Positions 9,063 to 19,599 of a stretch of 64,000 nucleotides of DNA are shown piece after piece. This DNA is from Streptomyces broussonetiae. Its GTDB lineage: Bacteria; Actinomycetota; Actinomycetes; Streptomycetales; Streptomycetaceae. Within the stretch, counting starts at the first letter, position 1; each line of letters begins with the position of its first letter. The stretch is from contig NZ_CP047020.1 in the NCBI RefSeq assembly GCF_009796285.1, forward strand, positions 4,216,001-4,280,000, in the 5' to 3' direction. The notes below the pieces were generated by a model. It ran no database searches. It saw only the letters and a list, made by a program, of their open reading frames with translations, and was not told where the DNA came from. The position numbers and the translations under genes were made by a program.

Positions 9063-9746
9063 TCATTCAGGGCCGGAGTTCAGCGGTCCGGCCCGGTCCA
9101 ACAGGCCCGTTCGCGCGGCCAGTGCCGCGGCCTCCAGCCGCGAGCCCACGCCCAGTTTCATCAGCACGCGCTGCACATGCGTCCGCGCGGTGCTCGGCGC
9201 GATCCCCATCCCGGCCGCGATCAGCCGCGTGTCCTCCCCGTCGGCCACCCGGACCAGTACCTCCACCTCCCGCGGCGTGAGCATCTCCAGCAGTCGCTGC
9301 GCCTCGTCGTCGGGCTGGGCCGCCGGATTGAGCAGCTCGCCGAACGCGCCCTGGAGCAACTGCGGCGCCACCGCCGCCTCTCCCGCCCGGGCCTTCATGA
9401 TGGCCCGCTCGACGCCCTCGATCCGCTCGTCGTGCCGGACGTACCCCGACGCCCCCGCAGCGAACGCCGCCGCGATGCCCCGCGGCGACGGCACCGGGCC
9501 GAGCACCAGCACGGCCACCTGCGGCCGCTCCCGCTTGATCTTCACCACCGGGTCGAAGGCCCCCGGTTCGGCGGGTGCCGCCGTACCCAGCAGGCACACC
9601 TCCGGCGCCCGCGCGATCACCAGGTCCGCCGCGCCCACGGCCGGCGCCGCGGCGGCGAGCACCCGATGTCCGCGCAGCTTGAGCGCCGACGCCAGCGCCT
9701 CCGCGAGCAGGCGATGGTCGTCGACGACCATGAGCCGCACTCCCAT
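9063..9746 (-). CDS. Atypical LuxR-family response regulator
   Basis: 227 residues. The receiver starts normally (MGVRLMVVDDHRLLAEAL), but where the phospho-acceptor Asp should lie the sequence reads PEVCLLGTAAPAE, with no Asp. The later conserved Lys is replaced in GASGYVRHDE. The C-terminal LuxR domain (LTPREVEVLVRVADGEDTRL, PSTARTHVQRVLMKLG) is intact. It therefore belongs with atypical response regulators that work without classical phosphorylation, possibly by ligand or constitutive dimerisation. It is an orphan with no kinase nearby. The ATG is at 9746. Confidence 0.85.
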   Translation of the reverse strand: MGVRLMVVDDHRLLAEALASALKLRGHRVLAAAAPAVGAADLVIARAPEVCLLGTAAPAEPGAFDPVVKIKRERPQVAVLVLGPVPSPRGIAAAFAAGASGYVRHDERIEGVERAIMKARAGEAAVAPQLLQGAFGELLNPAAQPDDEAQRLLEMLTPREVEVLVRVADGEDTRLIAAGMGIAPSTARTHVQRVLMKLGVGSRLEAAALAARTGLLDRAGPLNSGPE

Positions 9747-9888
9747 AGAGCAACCCCCCAGTCCCCCCCCATGGATGCCCCACTACGGACGTCCACCGCT
9801 CCACAAGGACAGAGGGCCCCCCGGCACCTCGCCCTTCATGTCCCCGGAAGCTACACGCTTGTTCGACGTCTTGCTGCCCCTCTCGATG

Positions 9889-9925
9889 AGAAGTGCCCCG
9901 GATCGATGAAATCCGGGGCACTTCT
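9889..9925 (-). terminator. Terminator after the first beta-propeller gene
   Basis: A perfect 15-bp stem, agaagtgccccggat (9889-9903) against atccggggcacttct (9911-9925), with a 7-base loop. It lies 50 bases downstream of the stop at 9975 on the minus strand. Confidence 0.8.
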
Positions 9926-9974
9926 TGTATGTCACCCGTTCGGGCGAGCGTCACGGGCGGCGCCGGCCGGCCGG

Positions 9975-11804
9975 TCAGCCGTTCGTGCCGAACGCCACCA
10001 CCAGGTCCTCCTGGCCGGACGACGAGGTGCCCTTGCGCTGGGCGAAGATCTGCGACATGTACAGACGGCCCTTGGCGAAGAGGATCTCCGCGTACTCCGG
10101 CAGCATGTTGCCCTCCGCCTCCCGCGAACTCTGCGGGTTCTCCAGCAGCTTGGTCATCTTGAACGACCCGCCGTCGATGCCGACGACCTGACCGCCCTTG
10201 TTGTACGGCGGCTGGTTGTAGGCGATCAGGTTGCCGCCGTCCATGCGCAGCGGGGACAGCAGATAGCCGTCGCCCGCCTCGACGCGCTGGCCGGTCGGCT
10301 TGCCGGTGTTCAGGTCGAAGGCGACGATCTCGTTGGTCTTGCTGTACTGGCCGGAGCCGTCGTGCTGCTCGGTCGGCAGGTACAGCTTGCCGTTGCCCGC
10401 GACGATCTCCTTGCAGTACTCGATGCGGGTGATGCCGTCGCAGCGGCCCCCGTAGGTGCCGCCCGGCGCGGAGATGTGGGCGAGCAGCCTGCCGGTCTTG
10501 CCGTCGATGGAGAAGTAGTCCGAGACGCCGCTGCCGTCGCCGGCGCCGTCGCCGACGTCGGCGGCCACCACCAGCGGGTCGGTGGAGACGATGGAGGCGT
10601 ACTGGATACCCGGGTCCATCCGGTACTCGGAGACCACCTTCCCCGTCTTGGGGTCGAGGGTCTGGATGCTGAGCTGCTCGTTGCCGGAGTCTCCGCAGTG
10701 GCGCACCGCGACCAGCCTGTCGCCACCGCCGTAGCCCGCGTCGTAGCAGCTGTCGCCCGGCTTCGGCAGCCACAGGGCCTTGCCCGAGTCGAGGTCGAAG
10801 GCGGCACCGCCGTTCGTGTCACCGACCGCGACGGTGCGCTGAGCGACCGTCACATTCTGGTAGTTGACCGGGTAGTCACCGGACTTGACCGACTGCGTCC
10901 ACAGTTTCTTGCCCGCGTCGAGATCGATCGCGGCGATCTGCGTGCACCCGGCGATGGTGTTCTTCGTGTTCCACTTGGGCTGGTAGACGATCGCCGTCCT
11001 GTCGTCGGACGTGACGTGCTGGCTGGCCGCGCAGATGGGGCCGGGCAGCTTGATCGTCCACAGCTTGGAGCCCTTGGCCGGGTCGTAGCCGACGACCTCG
11101 GCGAGGCCGCTCTTGGCGTACACCTTGTCGGTCAGCCACGAACCCGCGGTGCTGGTCGTGTCGTCCGCCGTGGGCAGCGGCACCTGGAAGAGCACGTGGG
11201 AGGCCGGGTCGGCGGGCACCGTCTCCTTGCCGCCGGTGGACGTGCCCCCGGAGCCGCCCGTGCCGCTCCCGCCGGCCGAGCCGCCGCTGGAGGAGGCGCT
11301 GTCGTGCTTCTTGCCGTCGTCGCCGGAGGACTTGGCATACCACAGCCCGCCGCCGACGATCAGCGCAATGGCGACGACCGCCGCGACGACGATGAACAGC
11401 GTGGTGTTGTTCCGCCCGCCGCCGCCCGGTCCCGGCTGCGGCTGCATCGGCACGGTCGGCGGCGGCCCCGGATAGCCGTAGCCCGGCTGCCCGGCCTGCA
11501 TGGGCGGGGTGGGCTGCGTGTACGGGTTCTGCGGGCCGGGGACGCCGTAGGGGGCGGCCGGCTGCTGCCCGTACGGGTTCTGCTGCGGGCCGGGGTAGCC
11601 GTAGCCGGGCTGGGGCTGCGGCGGGGCCGGGGGCTGCTGCGGGTAGCCGTAGCCGGGCTGGGGCTGCGGGGCCGGGGGCGCCGGCGGGGCGGCCGGCGGC
11701 TGGTGCGCAGAGGGGCTCGGGGGCGGGCCCGGAGGCGGGCTCGGAGGGCCGAAACCGCCTTGCTGCGGAGGCTGGTTGGGCGGCGGAGGGGGCGGCTGGG
11801 TCAT
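9975..11804 (-). CDS. Membrane-anchored PQQ-like beta-propeller protein A
   Basis: 609 residues in three parts. Residues 1-132 are a low-complexity Pro/Gly/Tyr/Gln tail with repeated PGYGYPQQP and PGYGYPGPQ. One transmembrane helix follows (about 134-154, TTLFIVVAAVVAIALIVGGG). A short Ser/Gly linker then leads to an extracellular PQQ-type propeller with blades such as DAGKKLWTQSV, DSGKALWLPK and DGKTGRLLAHI. The topology suggests a cytoplasmic tail and an external propeller. It is a paralogue of the neighbouring gene at 11895-13703, 90 bases apart and probably cotranscribed. Function is unknown; propellers of this class often scaffold or sense at the envelope. Confidence 0.8.
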   Translation of the reverse strand: MTQPPPPPPNQPPQQGGFGPPSPPPGPPPSPSAHQPPAAPPAPPAPQPQPGYGYPQQPPAPPQPQPGYGYPGPQQNPYGQQPAAPYGVPGPQNPYTQPTPPMQAGQPGYGYPGPPPTVPMQPQPGPGGGGRNNTTLFIVVAAVVAIALIVGGGLWYAKSSGDDGKKHDSASSSGGSAGGSGTGGSGGTSTGGKETVPADPASHVLFQVPLPTADDTTSTAGSWLTDKVYAKSGLAEVVGYDPAKGSKLWTIKLPGPICAASQHVTSDDRTAIVYQPKWNTKNTIAGCTQIAAIDLDAGKKLWTQSVKSGDYPVNYQNVTVAQRTVAVGDTNGGAAFDLDSGKALWLPKPGDSCYDAGYGGGDRLVAVRHCGDSGNEQLSIQTLDPKTGKVVSEYRMDPGIQYASIVSTDPLVVAADVGDGAGDGSGVSDYFSIDGKTGRLLAHISAPGGTYGGRCDGITRIEYCKEIVAGNGKLYLPTEQHDGSGQYSKTNEIVAFDLNTGKPTGQRVEAGDGYLLSPLRMDGGNLIAYNQPPYNKGGQVVGIDGGSFKMTKLLENPQSSREAEGNMLPEYAEILFAKGRLYMSQIFAQRKGTSSSGQEDLVVAFGTNG

Positions 11805-11894
11805 GGCGAAGGTACCTCGGTGAAGCTCGGCAGGCCGAACGGCGCTGGGGATTCGGTGACTCGGTGGAAGCGAGGAAGGACCGTTGGCTGCGGC

Positions 11895-13703
11895 TCAGTT
11901 GCCGAAGGCCATGATCAGCTTCTCCTTCGTCTGGTCGCTGCCGGACAGCCGGCCGGTGGAGATGAAGAACCGCCCGTCGGCCCAGTCGATGACGCCGTCG
12001 TAGAAGGTGTTCTCGATCTCGGCCGTGCCCGACGGGTTCTGCAGCAGCTTGGCGGTGGTGTGGGAAGAGCCGGTGACCGGGATCGACACCACCTGACCGC
12101 CCGTGCCGTACGACGGCTGCACATACGCGACGAGCTTGCCGCCGTCCTCCTTCATCGGGTACATCGGCTCGTCCGCCGGGGACTTGGCCCGCCACTTCGC
12201 CTTGCCGTCGGCGAGGCCGATCGCGACGATCTCGTTGGCGCTGCTGGTGGTGTCCGTCGGCAGATACAGCGTGTCGGCGTCCGCGACGACACCCTGGCAG
12301 CCCTGCAGGTCGCGCTCGAGGATCGCCCAGCCGCAGCGGGGGCCGAACTTCTCGTCGACCTTGACCTCCGAGCGGAACCTGCCGTCCTTGGTGAAGGTGG
12401 AGATGTTCCAGGCCTTCTTGTCCTCGTTGGTCAGGTAGACCACCAGCGGGTCGACGGAGAACACCCGGGAGACCTGCCAGCCCTTCTTCACCGGCTGGGT
12501 CCACCTGACCTTGCCGGTGGCCGGGTCCAGCTCCTGGATCTCGTCGTGCTCGCTGCTGGTGCCGGAGGCGCAGGAGGACACCTGGACCAGCCGGTTCGTG
12601 CCGCCCGCGTAGGCGGCCGGGAAACAGGCCTGGCCGTACTTCGTCTTGTCGTACAGCTTCTTGCCGGTGTCGATGTCGTACGCCGTGCCCGACTCCGAAC
12701 GGGCCACCATCAGCGTCCTGCCGGTCACGGACAGCGAGACGTTCAGCGCGCTGTCGAACAGCCCGCCGTCGGCGACCTGGCCGCTCCAGCCCTTCTGACC
12801 GGTGTTCAGGTCGATCTGCTGGAGCTGGTTGCACTTGGCGCCGTCACCGGCGCCGTTCATGTACGCCACGACGACCTTGTCGTCGGCCGACTTCTGCGAG
12901 GTGACCGCGCAGATCTTCTGCGGGAAGCCGATCGGTCCCCAGGCGGGCCTGCCGTCGCCGACGCCGTAGGCGAAGACCTGCTTGTACGCCGCCTTCGCGG
13001 CCACCTTGTCCGTGATCCACATGCTGGGCGCGTCGGCACCGGAAGCCGGGGCGTCCGGGGCCGACTGGTACCAGAGCACCTTGGCCTCGCCGGCCTTCCG
13101 GCCCGCGTTGAGGTTCTCCGGGTCGTCGCCGCCGCCGGACGCGCTCGGCGATGCGGAGGCGGAGTGCTTGGGGTCGTCGCTCTGCTGGGCGACGGGCTTC
13201 TTCTTGCCACCGCCGTCGCCGCTGGTGACCGCGTACACCGTGCCGCCGATGACGAGCAGCGCGGCCACCGAGGCGCCGATGATCAGCGCGGTCTTCCTCT
13301 TGCCGGCGGGCGCGGTGGCGGCAGCGCCCGGGTACTGCGGCTGCTGCGGATAGCCGTAACCGGGCTGCGGCGCGGCCCCGTACGGGCCCGGCTGCTGAGG
13401 CTGCTGCGGGTAGCCGTACGGGCCGGGCTGCTGCGGGTAGCCGTACCCGGGCTGGGGCGGCTGCGGCTGCTGGGCAGGCGGGACGGGAGGCATCGGCGGC
13501 GCGGCGGGCGGCTGGGCCGGTGGCGGAGCGGAGGGCACGCCTGGGGCGCCGGGGGCGGCCGCAGGGGTCTGTGGGACGTTCGGCGGGCCGAAACCGCCCT
13601 GGGCCGGTGGCGTTTGCGGGGCGCCGAAGCCACCACCCTGTGGCGGTTGGTCCTGTGGCGCTCCGAAACCGCCCTGCGGCGGTTGGTTGGGCGGCTGAGT
13701 CAT
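11895..13703 (-). CDS. Membrane-anchored PQQ-like beta-propeller protein B
   Basis: 602 residues with the same architecture as its downstream paralogue. A disordered Pro/Gly/Gln/Tyr tail (1-135; PQGGFGAPQ and PGYGYPQQP repeats) precedes a helix at about 139-160 (ALIIGASVAALLVIGGTVYA) and a Ser/Asp linker. The external propeller has blades such as NTGQKGWSGQV, DTGKKLYDKTK, ATGKVRWTQPV and DGKAKWRAKS. The start ATG has AGGGGGAA eight bases upstream, in line with this being the first gene of the pair. No enzymatic motif was recognised. Tandem duplication is apparent from shared length, order and repeats. Confidence 0.8.
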   Translation of the reverse strand: MTQPPNQPPQGGFGAPQDQPPQGGGFGAPQTPPAQGGFGPPNVPQTPAAAPGAPGVPSAPPPAQPPAAPPMPPVPPAQQPQPPQPGYGYPQQPGPYGYPQQPQQPGPYGAAPQPGYGYPQQPQYPGAAATAPAGKRKTALIIGASVAALLVIGGTVYAVTSGDGGGKKKPVAQQSDDPKHSASASPSASGGGDDPENLNAGRKAGEAKVLWYQSAPDAPASGADAPSMWITDKVAAKAAYKQVFAYGVGDGRPAWGPIGFPQKICAVTSQKSADDKVVVAYMNGAGDGAKCNQLQQIDLNTGQKGWSGQVADGGLFDSALNVSLSVTGRTLMVARSESGTAYDIDTGKKLYDKTKYGQACFPAAYAGGTNRLVQVSSCASGTSSEHDEIQELDPATGKVRWTQPVKKGWQVSRVFSVDPLVVYLTNEDKKAWNISTFTKDGRFRSEVKVDEKFGPRCGWAILERDLQGCQGVVADADTLYLPTDTTSSANEIVAIGLADGKAKWRAKSPADEPMYPMKEDGGKLVAYVQPSYGTGGQVVSIPVTGSSHTTAKLLQNPSGTAEIENTFYDGVIDWADGRFFISTGRLSGSDQTKEKLIMAFGN

Positions 13704-14045
13704 CAGCGCTCTTCCCCCTCGTTCACTGATTTTTAGCCACGCCCTGAGGTTCTTGACAAACCCTGGGTCGTTACTCAGAAAGTTCTCAGACGGATCTTTC
13801 TATCACTCGCCACTGACAGCCCACGGGCTCGGATCCGCCCCTGTTCTCAAGGGAGAACCGGCCCGTGATGCCGCCGTTACACGCCTTCACGCCCCCTTCA
13901 CGCGGCGCACGCACCAGCACCGCGCGCCGGCCGAGGACGAGGGCGCCCCGGGCGACGAGGGGGGTCAAGTGGGGGCGTGGGGCGGCTGGTTCACGCCATG
14001 GTGGCCGCCTGGCGCCCGCGCCGCTACGCAGCCCCGCGCTCCCCG
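13704..14045. other. Intergenic region upstream of the propeller pair
   Basis: 342 bases between two minus-strand genes. It should hold the promoter of the propeller genes and the end of the ABC-F transcript. No gene, strong terminator or recognised operator was found. A ttgaca at 13753 is on the plus strand, where no gene follows, so I give it no weight. Confidence 0.4.
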
Positions 14046-15854
<1,809 letters not shown>

Positions 15855-15951
15855 TTCACTCCTGTGCGCGGGGGTCGGTCAGCCTTCTAGCGTAGGGCCT
15901 CGGGGGGCGGGGGCGGAGCGCGAGGGTGCGGTCACTCTTTGTAATGACGCG

Positions 15952-16264
15952 ATGGAGAAGCGACCGCTGCCGTGGAGGGCGGGCGGCAGGATCCCGTCCA
16001 TGGGAGGAACCACGACCGTCGAGTCCGTGGAGCACCGCGTTCAATGGCCGGTGCCACCGCTGGACGGATACACCGTGGACGACCTGTTCACGCTGCCGGA
16101 TCTCCCGCCGCACACCGAGTTGATCGACGGGAGTCTGGTTTTCGGGAGCCCACAGCGCCGATTCCACGGCAACGTGGTCGACTTGCTCGTCTTCGGCCTG
16201 CGCAGCAGTGGCTTGCCTGCAGAGGCCCATCGACATCGACCTGACGGCGATCGACGAACTCTGA
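15952..16264 (+). pseudogene. Remnant of a Uma2-family (DUF820) nuclease-like gene
   Basis: The N-terminal part has the Uma2 pattern: DGYTVDDLFTLPDLPPHTEL, IDGSLVFGSPQ, then HGNVVDLLVFGL. Near 16215 the frame breaks, and the last residues in another frame (RPIDIDLTAIDEL, stop at 16264) look like the end of the same family. About 80-100 central residues, including the PD-(D/E)XK-like core, are absent. The simplest reading is an internal deletion in a once-complete gene of about 190 residues. The start is uncertain: ATG at 15952 or 16000. Confidence 0.6.
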
Positions 16265-16268
16265 AGCC

Positions 16269-17162
16269 CTAGAGAACCGTCGCCCCCGCCACCGGCCCCT
16301 GGGCCATCCGCACGGCCCTGCACGTCCCCGACGCCCGCAGGGCCGCCGCCACCTTCTCCGCCGACTCGGCATCGCGCGCGAGGAACGCCGTCGTGGGCCC
16401 GGACCCGGAGACCAGCGCGGCCAGCGCACCCGCCCCCCGGCCCGCCGCCAGCGTGTCCGCCAGCTCCGGGAACAGGGACAGCGCCGCGGGCTGGAGGTCG
16501 TTGGAAACGGCCCCCGCCAGCGCGTCCACGTCACCCTTCGCCAGCGCCTGGAGCAGCTCCGCCGAAGCCACCGGCTCCGGAATCTCCCGCCCCTGCGCCA
16601 GCCGGTCGAACTCACCGAAGACCGCCGGAGTCGACAGCCCCCGCCCGGCCATCGCGAACACCCAGTGGAAGGTGCCGCCGACCTCCAGGGCCGTCAGCCG
16701 CTCTCCCCGCCCGACCCCCAGGGCCGCGCCACCGACCAGGCTGAACGGCACGTCACTGCCCAACTCGGCGCAGATTGCCAGGAGTTCGGCACGGGAGGCG
16801 CCGGCGTTCCACAGCGCGTTGCAGGCGAGCAGCGCGCCGGCGCCGTCCGCGCTGCCGCCCGCCATGCCGCCGGCGACCGGGATGTCCTTGGCGATGTGGA
16901 GGTGCACGGCCGGTTCGATGCCCCGGCGTGCGGCGAGCGCGATCGCGGCGCGCGCGGCGAGGTTGGTGCGGTCCAGGGGGACCTGGTCGGCGTCCGGGCC
17001 CACGCAGGTGATCCTGAGTTCCTCCGCCGGGGTCACGGTGACCTCGTCGTAGAGGCCGACCGCGAGGAAGACGTTGGCCAGGTCGTGGAAACCGTCCGCG
17101 CGCGCGGCACCCACCGCGAGCTGGACGTTGACCTTCGCCGGCACCCGCACCGTGACACTCAC
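16269..17162 (-). CDS. ispE: 4-diphosphocytidyl-2-C-methyl-D-erythritol kinase
   Basis: 297 residues, GHMP kinase of the non-mevalonate isoprenoid pathway. It opens [20 protein letters not shown], has the ATP loop [17 protein letters not shown] and the C-terminal [10 protein letters not shown]. The GTG start at 17162 overlaps the rsmA stop (GTGA), so the two are coupled. A longer in-frame reading runs upstream through rsmA but would duplicate its coding region and is rejected. The rsmA-ispE pairing is common in actinobacteria. Confidence 0.93.
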   Translation of the reverse strand: MSVTVRVPAKVNVQLAVGAARADGFHDLANVFLAVGLYDEVTVTPAEELRITCVGPDADQVPLDRTNLAARAAIALAARRGIEPAVHLHIAKDIPVAGGMAGGSADGAGALLACNALWNAGASRAELLAICAELGSDVPFSLVGGAALGVGRGERLTALEVGGTFHWVFAMAGRGLSTPAVFGEFDRLAQGREIPEPVASAELLQALAKGDVDALAGAVSNDLQPAALSLFPELADTLAAGRGAGALAALVSGSGPTTAFLARDAESAEKVAAALRASGTCRAVRMAQGPVAGATVL

Positions 17163-18028
17163 TTGCCGGACTCCTTGTGCTCGGCGATCCGCGCGAACTG
17201 CTCCACTGTCAGCGCCTCCCCGCGCGCCTGCGGCGAGACCCCTGCCGCGACCAGGGCGGCCTCGGCGGCAGCCGCCGACCCGGCCCATCCGGCGAGCGCC
17301 GCCCGCAGGGTCTTCCTGCGCTGCGCGAAGGCCGCGTCGACCACCGCGAAGACCTCCGCCTTGGAAGCCGTCGTCCTGATCGGCTCGGTCCGCCGGACCA
17401 GGGAGACCAGTCCGCTGTCGACGTTGGGCGCGGGCCAGAAGACGTTGCGGCCGATGGCGCCGGCCCGCTTCACCTCGGCGTACCAGTTGGCCTTCACGGA
17501 CGGCACGCCGTACACCTTCGAGCCGGGCGCGGCGGCCAGCCGGTCGGCGACCTCGGACTGCACCATGACGAGGGTGCGTTCGATGGTCGGGAAGGTGTCG
17601 AGCATGTGCAGCAGCACGGGCACGGCGACGTTGTAGGGCAGGTTCGCCACCAGTGCCGTCGGCGCGGGGCCGGGCAGCTCGGCGACGTGCATCGCGTCGG
17701 AGTGGACCAGCGCGAACCGCTCGGCCCGCTCCGGCATGCGCGCGGCGATGGTCGCGGGCAGCGCTCCGGCCAGCACGTCGTCGATCTCGACGGCGGTGAC
17801 CCGGTCGGCGACCTCCAGCAGCGCCAGCGTGAGGGATCCGAGCCCCGGCCCGACCTCCACGACGACGTCGTCGGGTCGGACCTCGGCGGTGCGGACGATA
17901 CGGCGGACCGTGTTGGCGTCGATCACGAAGTTCTGGCCGCGCTGCTTGGTGGGACGGACACCGAGCGCTGCCGCCAGCTCGCGGATGTCGGCGGGTCCGA
18001 GAAGGGCGTCGGAGGTGGGGCTGCTCAC
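17159..18028 (-). CDS. rsmA: 16S rRNA (adenine1518/1519-N6)-dimethyltransferase
   Basis: 289 residues (KsgA). SAM motif [16 protein letters not shown], acidic VTAVEIDD, and the catalytic [11 protein letters not shown] motif for adenine dimethylation. [16 protein letters not shown] matches the KsgA N-terminus. It modifies helix 45 of 16S rRNA late in 30S assembly. First gene of the rsmA-ispE pair; the preceding Rpf gene ends 30 bases away in the same direction. Confidence 0.94.
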   Translation of the reverse strand: MSSPTSDALLGPADIRELAAALGVRPTKQRGQNFVIDANTVRRIVRTAEVRPDDVVVEVGPGLGSLTLALLEVADRVTAVEIDDVLAGALPATIAARMPERAERFALVHSDAMHVAELPGPAPTALVANLPYNVAVPVLLHMLDTFPTIERTLVMVQSEVADRLAAAPGSKVYGVPSVKANWYAEVKRAGAIGRNVFWPAPNVDSGLVSLVRRTEPIRTTASKAEVFAVVDAAFAQRRKTLRAALAGWAGSAAAAEAALVAAGVSPQARGEALTVEQFARIAEHKESGK

Positions 18029-18058
18029 GGGACAAGGGTACGGGGCCGTACGGCCTGC

Positions 18059-19477
18059 TCAGCCGTGCAGGCGTGCCCCGCAGTGCGGCCAGGGTGTCGA
18101 CCCCTGCCGCTTGTAGAGCTTCTTGGCGCGGAAGGTCTGCTCCTCGGCCGATGCGTCCTGTGGGCGTCCGCTGCCGCCGAGGCTGTGCCAGGTGTGCGCA
18201 TCGAACTGGTAGAGCCCGCCGTACGTTCCCGAGGGGTCGACCGCGTGCGGGCGGCCACCGGACTCGCAGGCGGCGAGGCCGCGCCAGTTCAGGCCGTCGG
18301 CGCCGTCCACGGCGGCCGGCAGGGGCTTGGTGCCCACCCGTACGACCTCCGGGTGCGGCTTGCGCACCACCTCGGACGTCTCGCGGCGCGGCTTCTCGTG
18401 GACGCCGTTGACGGTGCGCAGGAAGTAGGTGTCGCGCCGCAGTCCGGGCTGCCCGGGCTCGACGATCTCGGTGCCCTTGAAGAGGGTGGGGTCCTCGGTC
18501 CGCTGGGTCGTGAACGGGATCTGCTCCTCACGGACCTCCCGGCTGCCGCTGACCCGCAGTACGGTGATCGTCTGCCCGTCGCGCGGGAAGCTGTCGGACG
18601 GCACCGACGTGGTGTCCTCGCCGCGCAGGGTGATCCCGGCTTCCTCGACCGCCTCGCGGACGGTGGCCGCGTTGGTGCGCAGGGTGCGGGGCCGCCCGTC
18701 CGCCATGATCGTGACGGCGCGCTCGGTGCGCACGTCGAGTGCGAGCCCGGCGCGTCCGATGTTCTGGGAGCGCGAAGTGGACAGGTACGCGCCCTCCGCG
18801 CGCACCCCCAGCTCGTCCAGCGCTCCCTCCACCGTGTGCGCCGTCGTCCACACCTCGCGCCGTTCACCGTCCAGAGTGAGCCGGACGGGGCGCCCGTAGC
18901 GCACGGCGACGGTGTCCCCGCCGGCGAGCGCCGTGCCGGGGGCGGGGACGACCATGTCGTGCGCCCCCACGCGCACGCCCTCGTCGGCGAGCAGTTCGTG
19001 CACGTCGTCGGCGAAGGTGTGCAGGGTGCGCTGCTTGCCCTCGACGGTCAGCTCGATCGCCTTGTCGTTGGCCACGAACGCACTGGTGCCGCCGGCCAGG
19101 AAGGCCACGACCAACGCCTGCGGCAGCAGGCGGCGCACGGCGGACTCGGGGCGCTCGGCGCAGCGCGCCCTGCGCCGACGCTCGGCACGCCCGCCCGCTG
19201 CGGCGCGTGCCGCGGCTTCTGGTGCGCTCCCGGCGTGCTCTTCCGGCGCGCTCCCGGAGTGCGCGGTATTGCCCCGGCCCTGCCGGGGCAGCACCGGCTC
19301 GGCGACGAAGTACGCCTCCGCCTCGTAGGCGGGCCGGTAGGTGTCCTTGTACGGCCCGTACGGCAGGGTCTGCGCGGCGTGCACGGGCATCCCACGGCCG
19401 TGGCCGTACAGGTCGACGGGCACGTCACGGCCGTAGGGCTCGTGCGTCTCGAACGTCTCGTACTGCGACTTGCTCAC
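18059..19477 (-). CDS. RpfB-type resuscitation-promoting factor
   Basis: 472 residues. A cytoplasmic or variable N-terminus is followed by a helix at ALVVAFLAGGTSAFVAND, then three DUF348 repeats (for example LTVEGKQRTLHTFADDVHEL). A G5 domain (EEQIPFTTQRTEDPTLFKG) leads to a C-terminal Rpf lysozyme-like domain, NWRGLAACESGGRPHAVD, with the catalytic Glu in CESGG. It cleaves peptidoglycan, aiding germination and growth from dormancy. The GTG at 19477 is preceded by GGAG at nine bases; an in-frame start 23 codons upstream lacks this. In S. coelicolor several Rpf paralogues exist; this one shares the DUF348-G5-Rpf layout of mycobacterial RpfB. Confidence 0.88.
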   Translation of the reverse strand: MSKSQYETFETHEPYGRDVPVDLYGHGRGMPVHAAQTLPYGPYKDTYRPAYEAEAYFVAEPVLPRQGRGNTAHSGSAPEEHAGSAPEAAARAAAGGRAERRRRARCAERPESAVRRLLPQALVVAFLAGGTSAFVANDKAIELTVEGKQRTLHTFADDVHELLADEGVRVGAHDMVVPAPGTALAGGDTVAVRYGRPVRLTLDGERREVWTTAHTVEGALDELGVRAEGAYLSTSRSQNIGRAGLALDVRTERAVTIMADGRPRTLRTNAATVREAVEEAGITLRGEDTTSVPSDSFPRDGQTITVLRVSGSREVREEQIPFTTQRTEDPTLFKGTEIVEPGQPGLRRDTYFLRTVNGVHEKPRRETSEVVRKPHPEVVRVGTKPLPAAVDGADGLNWRGLAACESGGRPHAVDPSGTYGGLYQFDAHTWHSLGGSGRPQDASAEEQTFRAKKLYKRQGSTPWPHCGARLHG

Positions 19478-19599
19478 GCCGACACGCTCCAGAGGTGCCA
19501 GAGGGGTCCGGATCGGGCCCCCAGAACCTAGCGGAGCGACCGTCACTCTCCAAAGCGACGCGACTACGTACTGTTGCGCGTACGCGCGTGTGTGTGCGC

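Noticed and set aside
9177-13736. Very long open frame (over 1500 codons) on the plus strand
   Set aside because: It is antisense to the two propeller genes, whose domains and start sites are clear. Long antisense frames are expected from codon bias in GC-rich DNA.
13753-13758. ttgaca -35 element
   Set aside because: It is on the plus strand with no plus-strand gene downstream and no matching -10 at proper distance.
16269-18035. A 588-codon frame joining ispE with sequence upstream
   Set aside because: The upstream half is an alternative frame of rsmA. ispE begins at GTG 17162, overlapping the rsmA stop.
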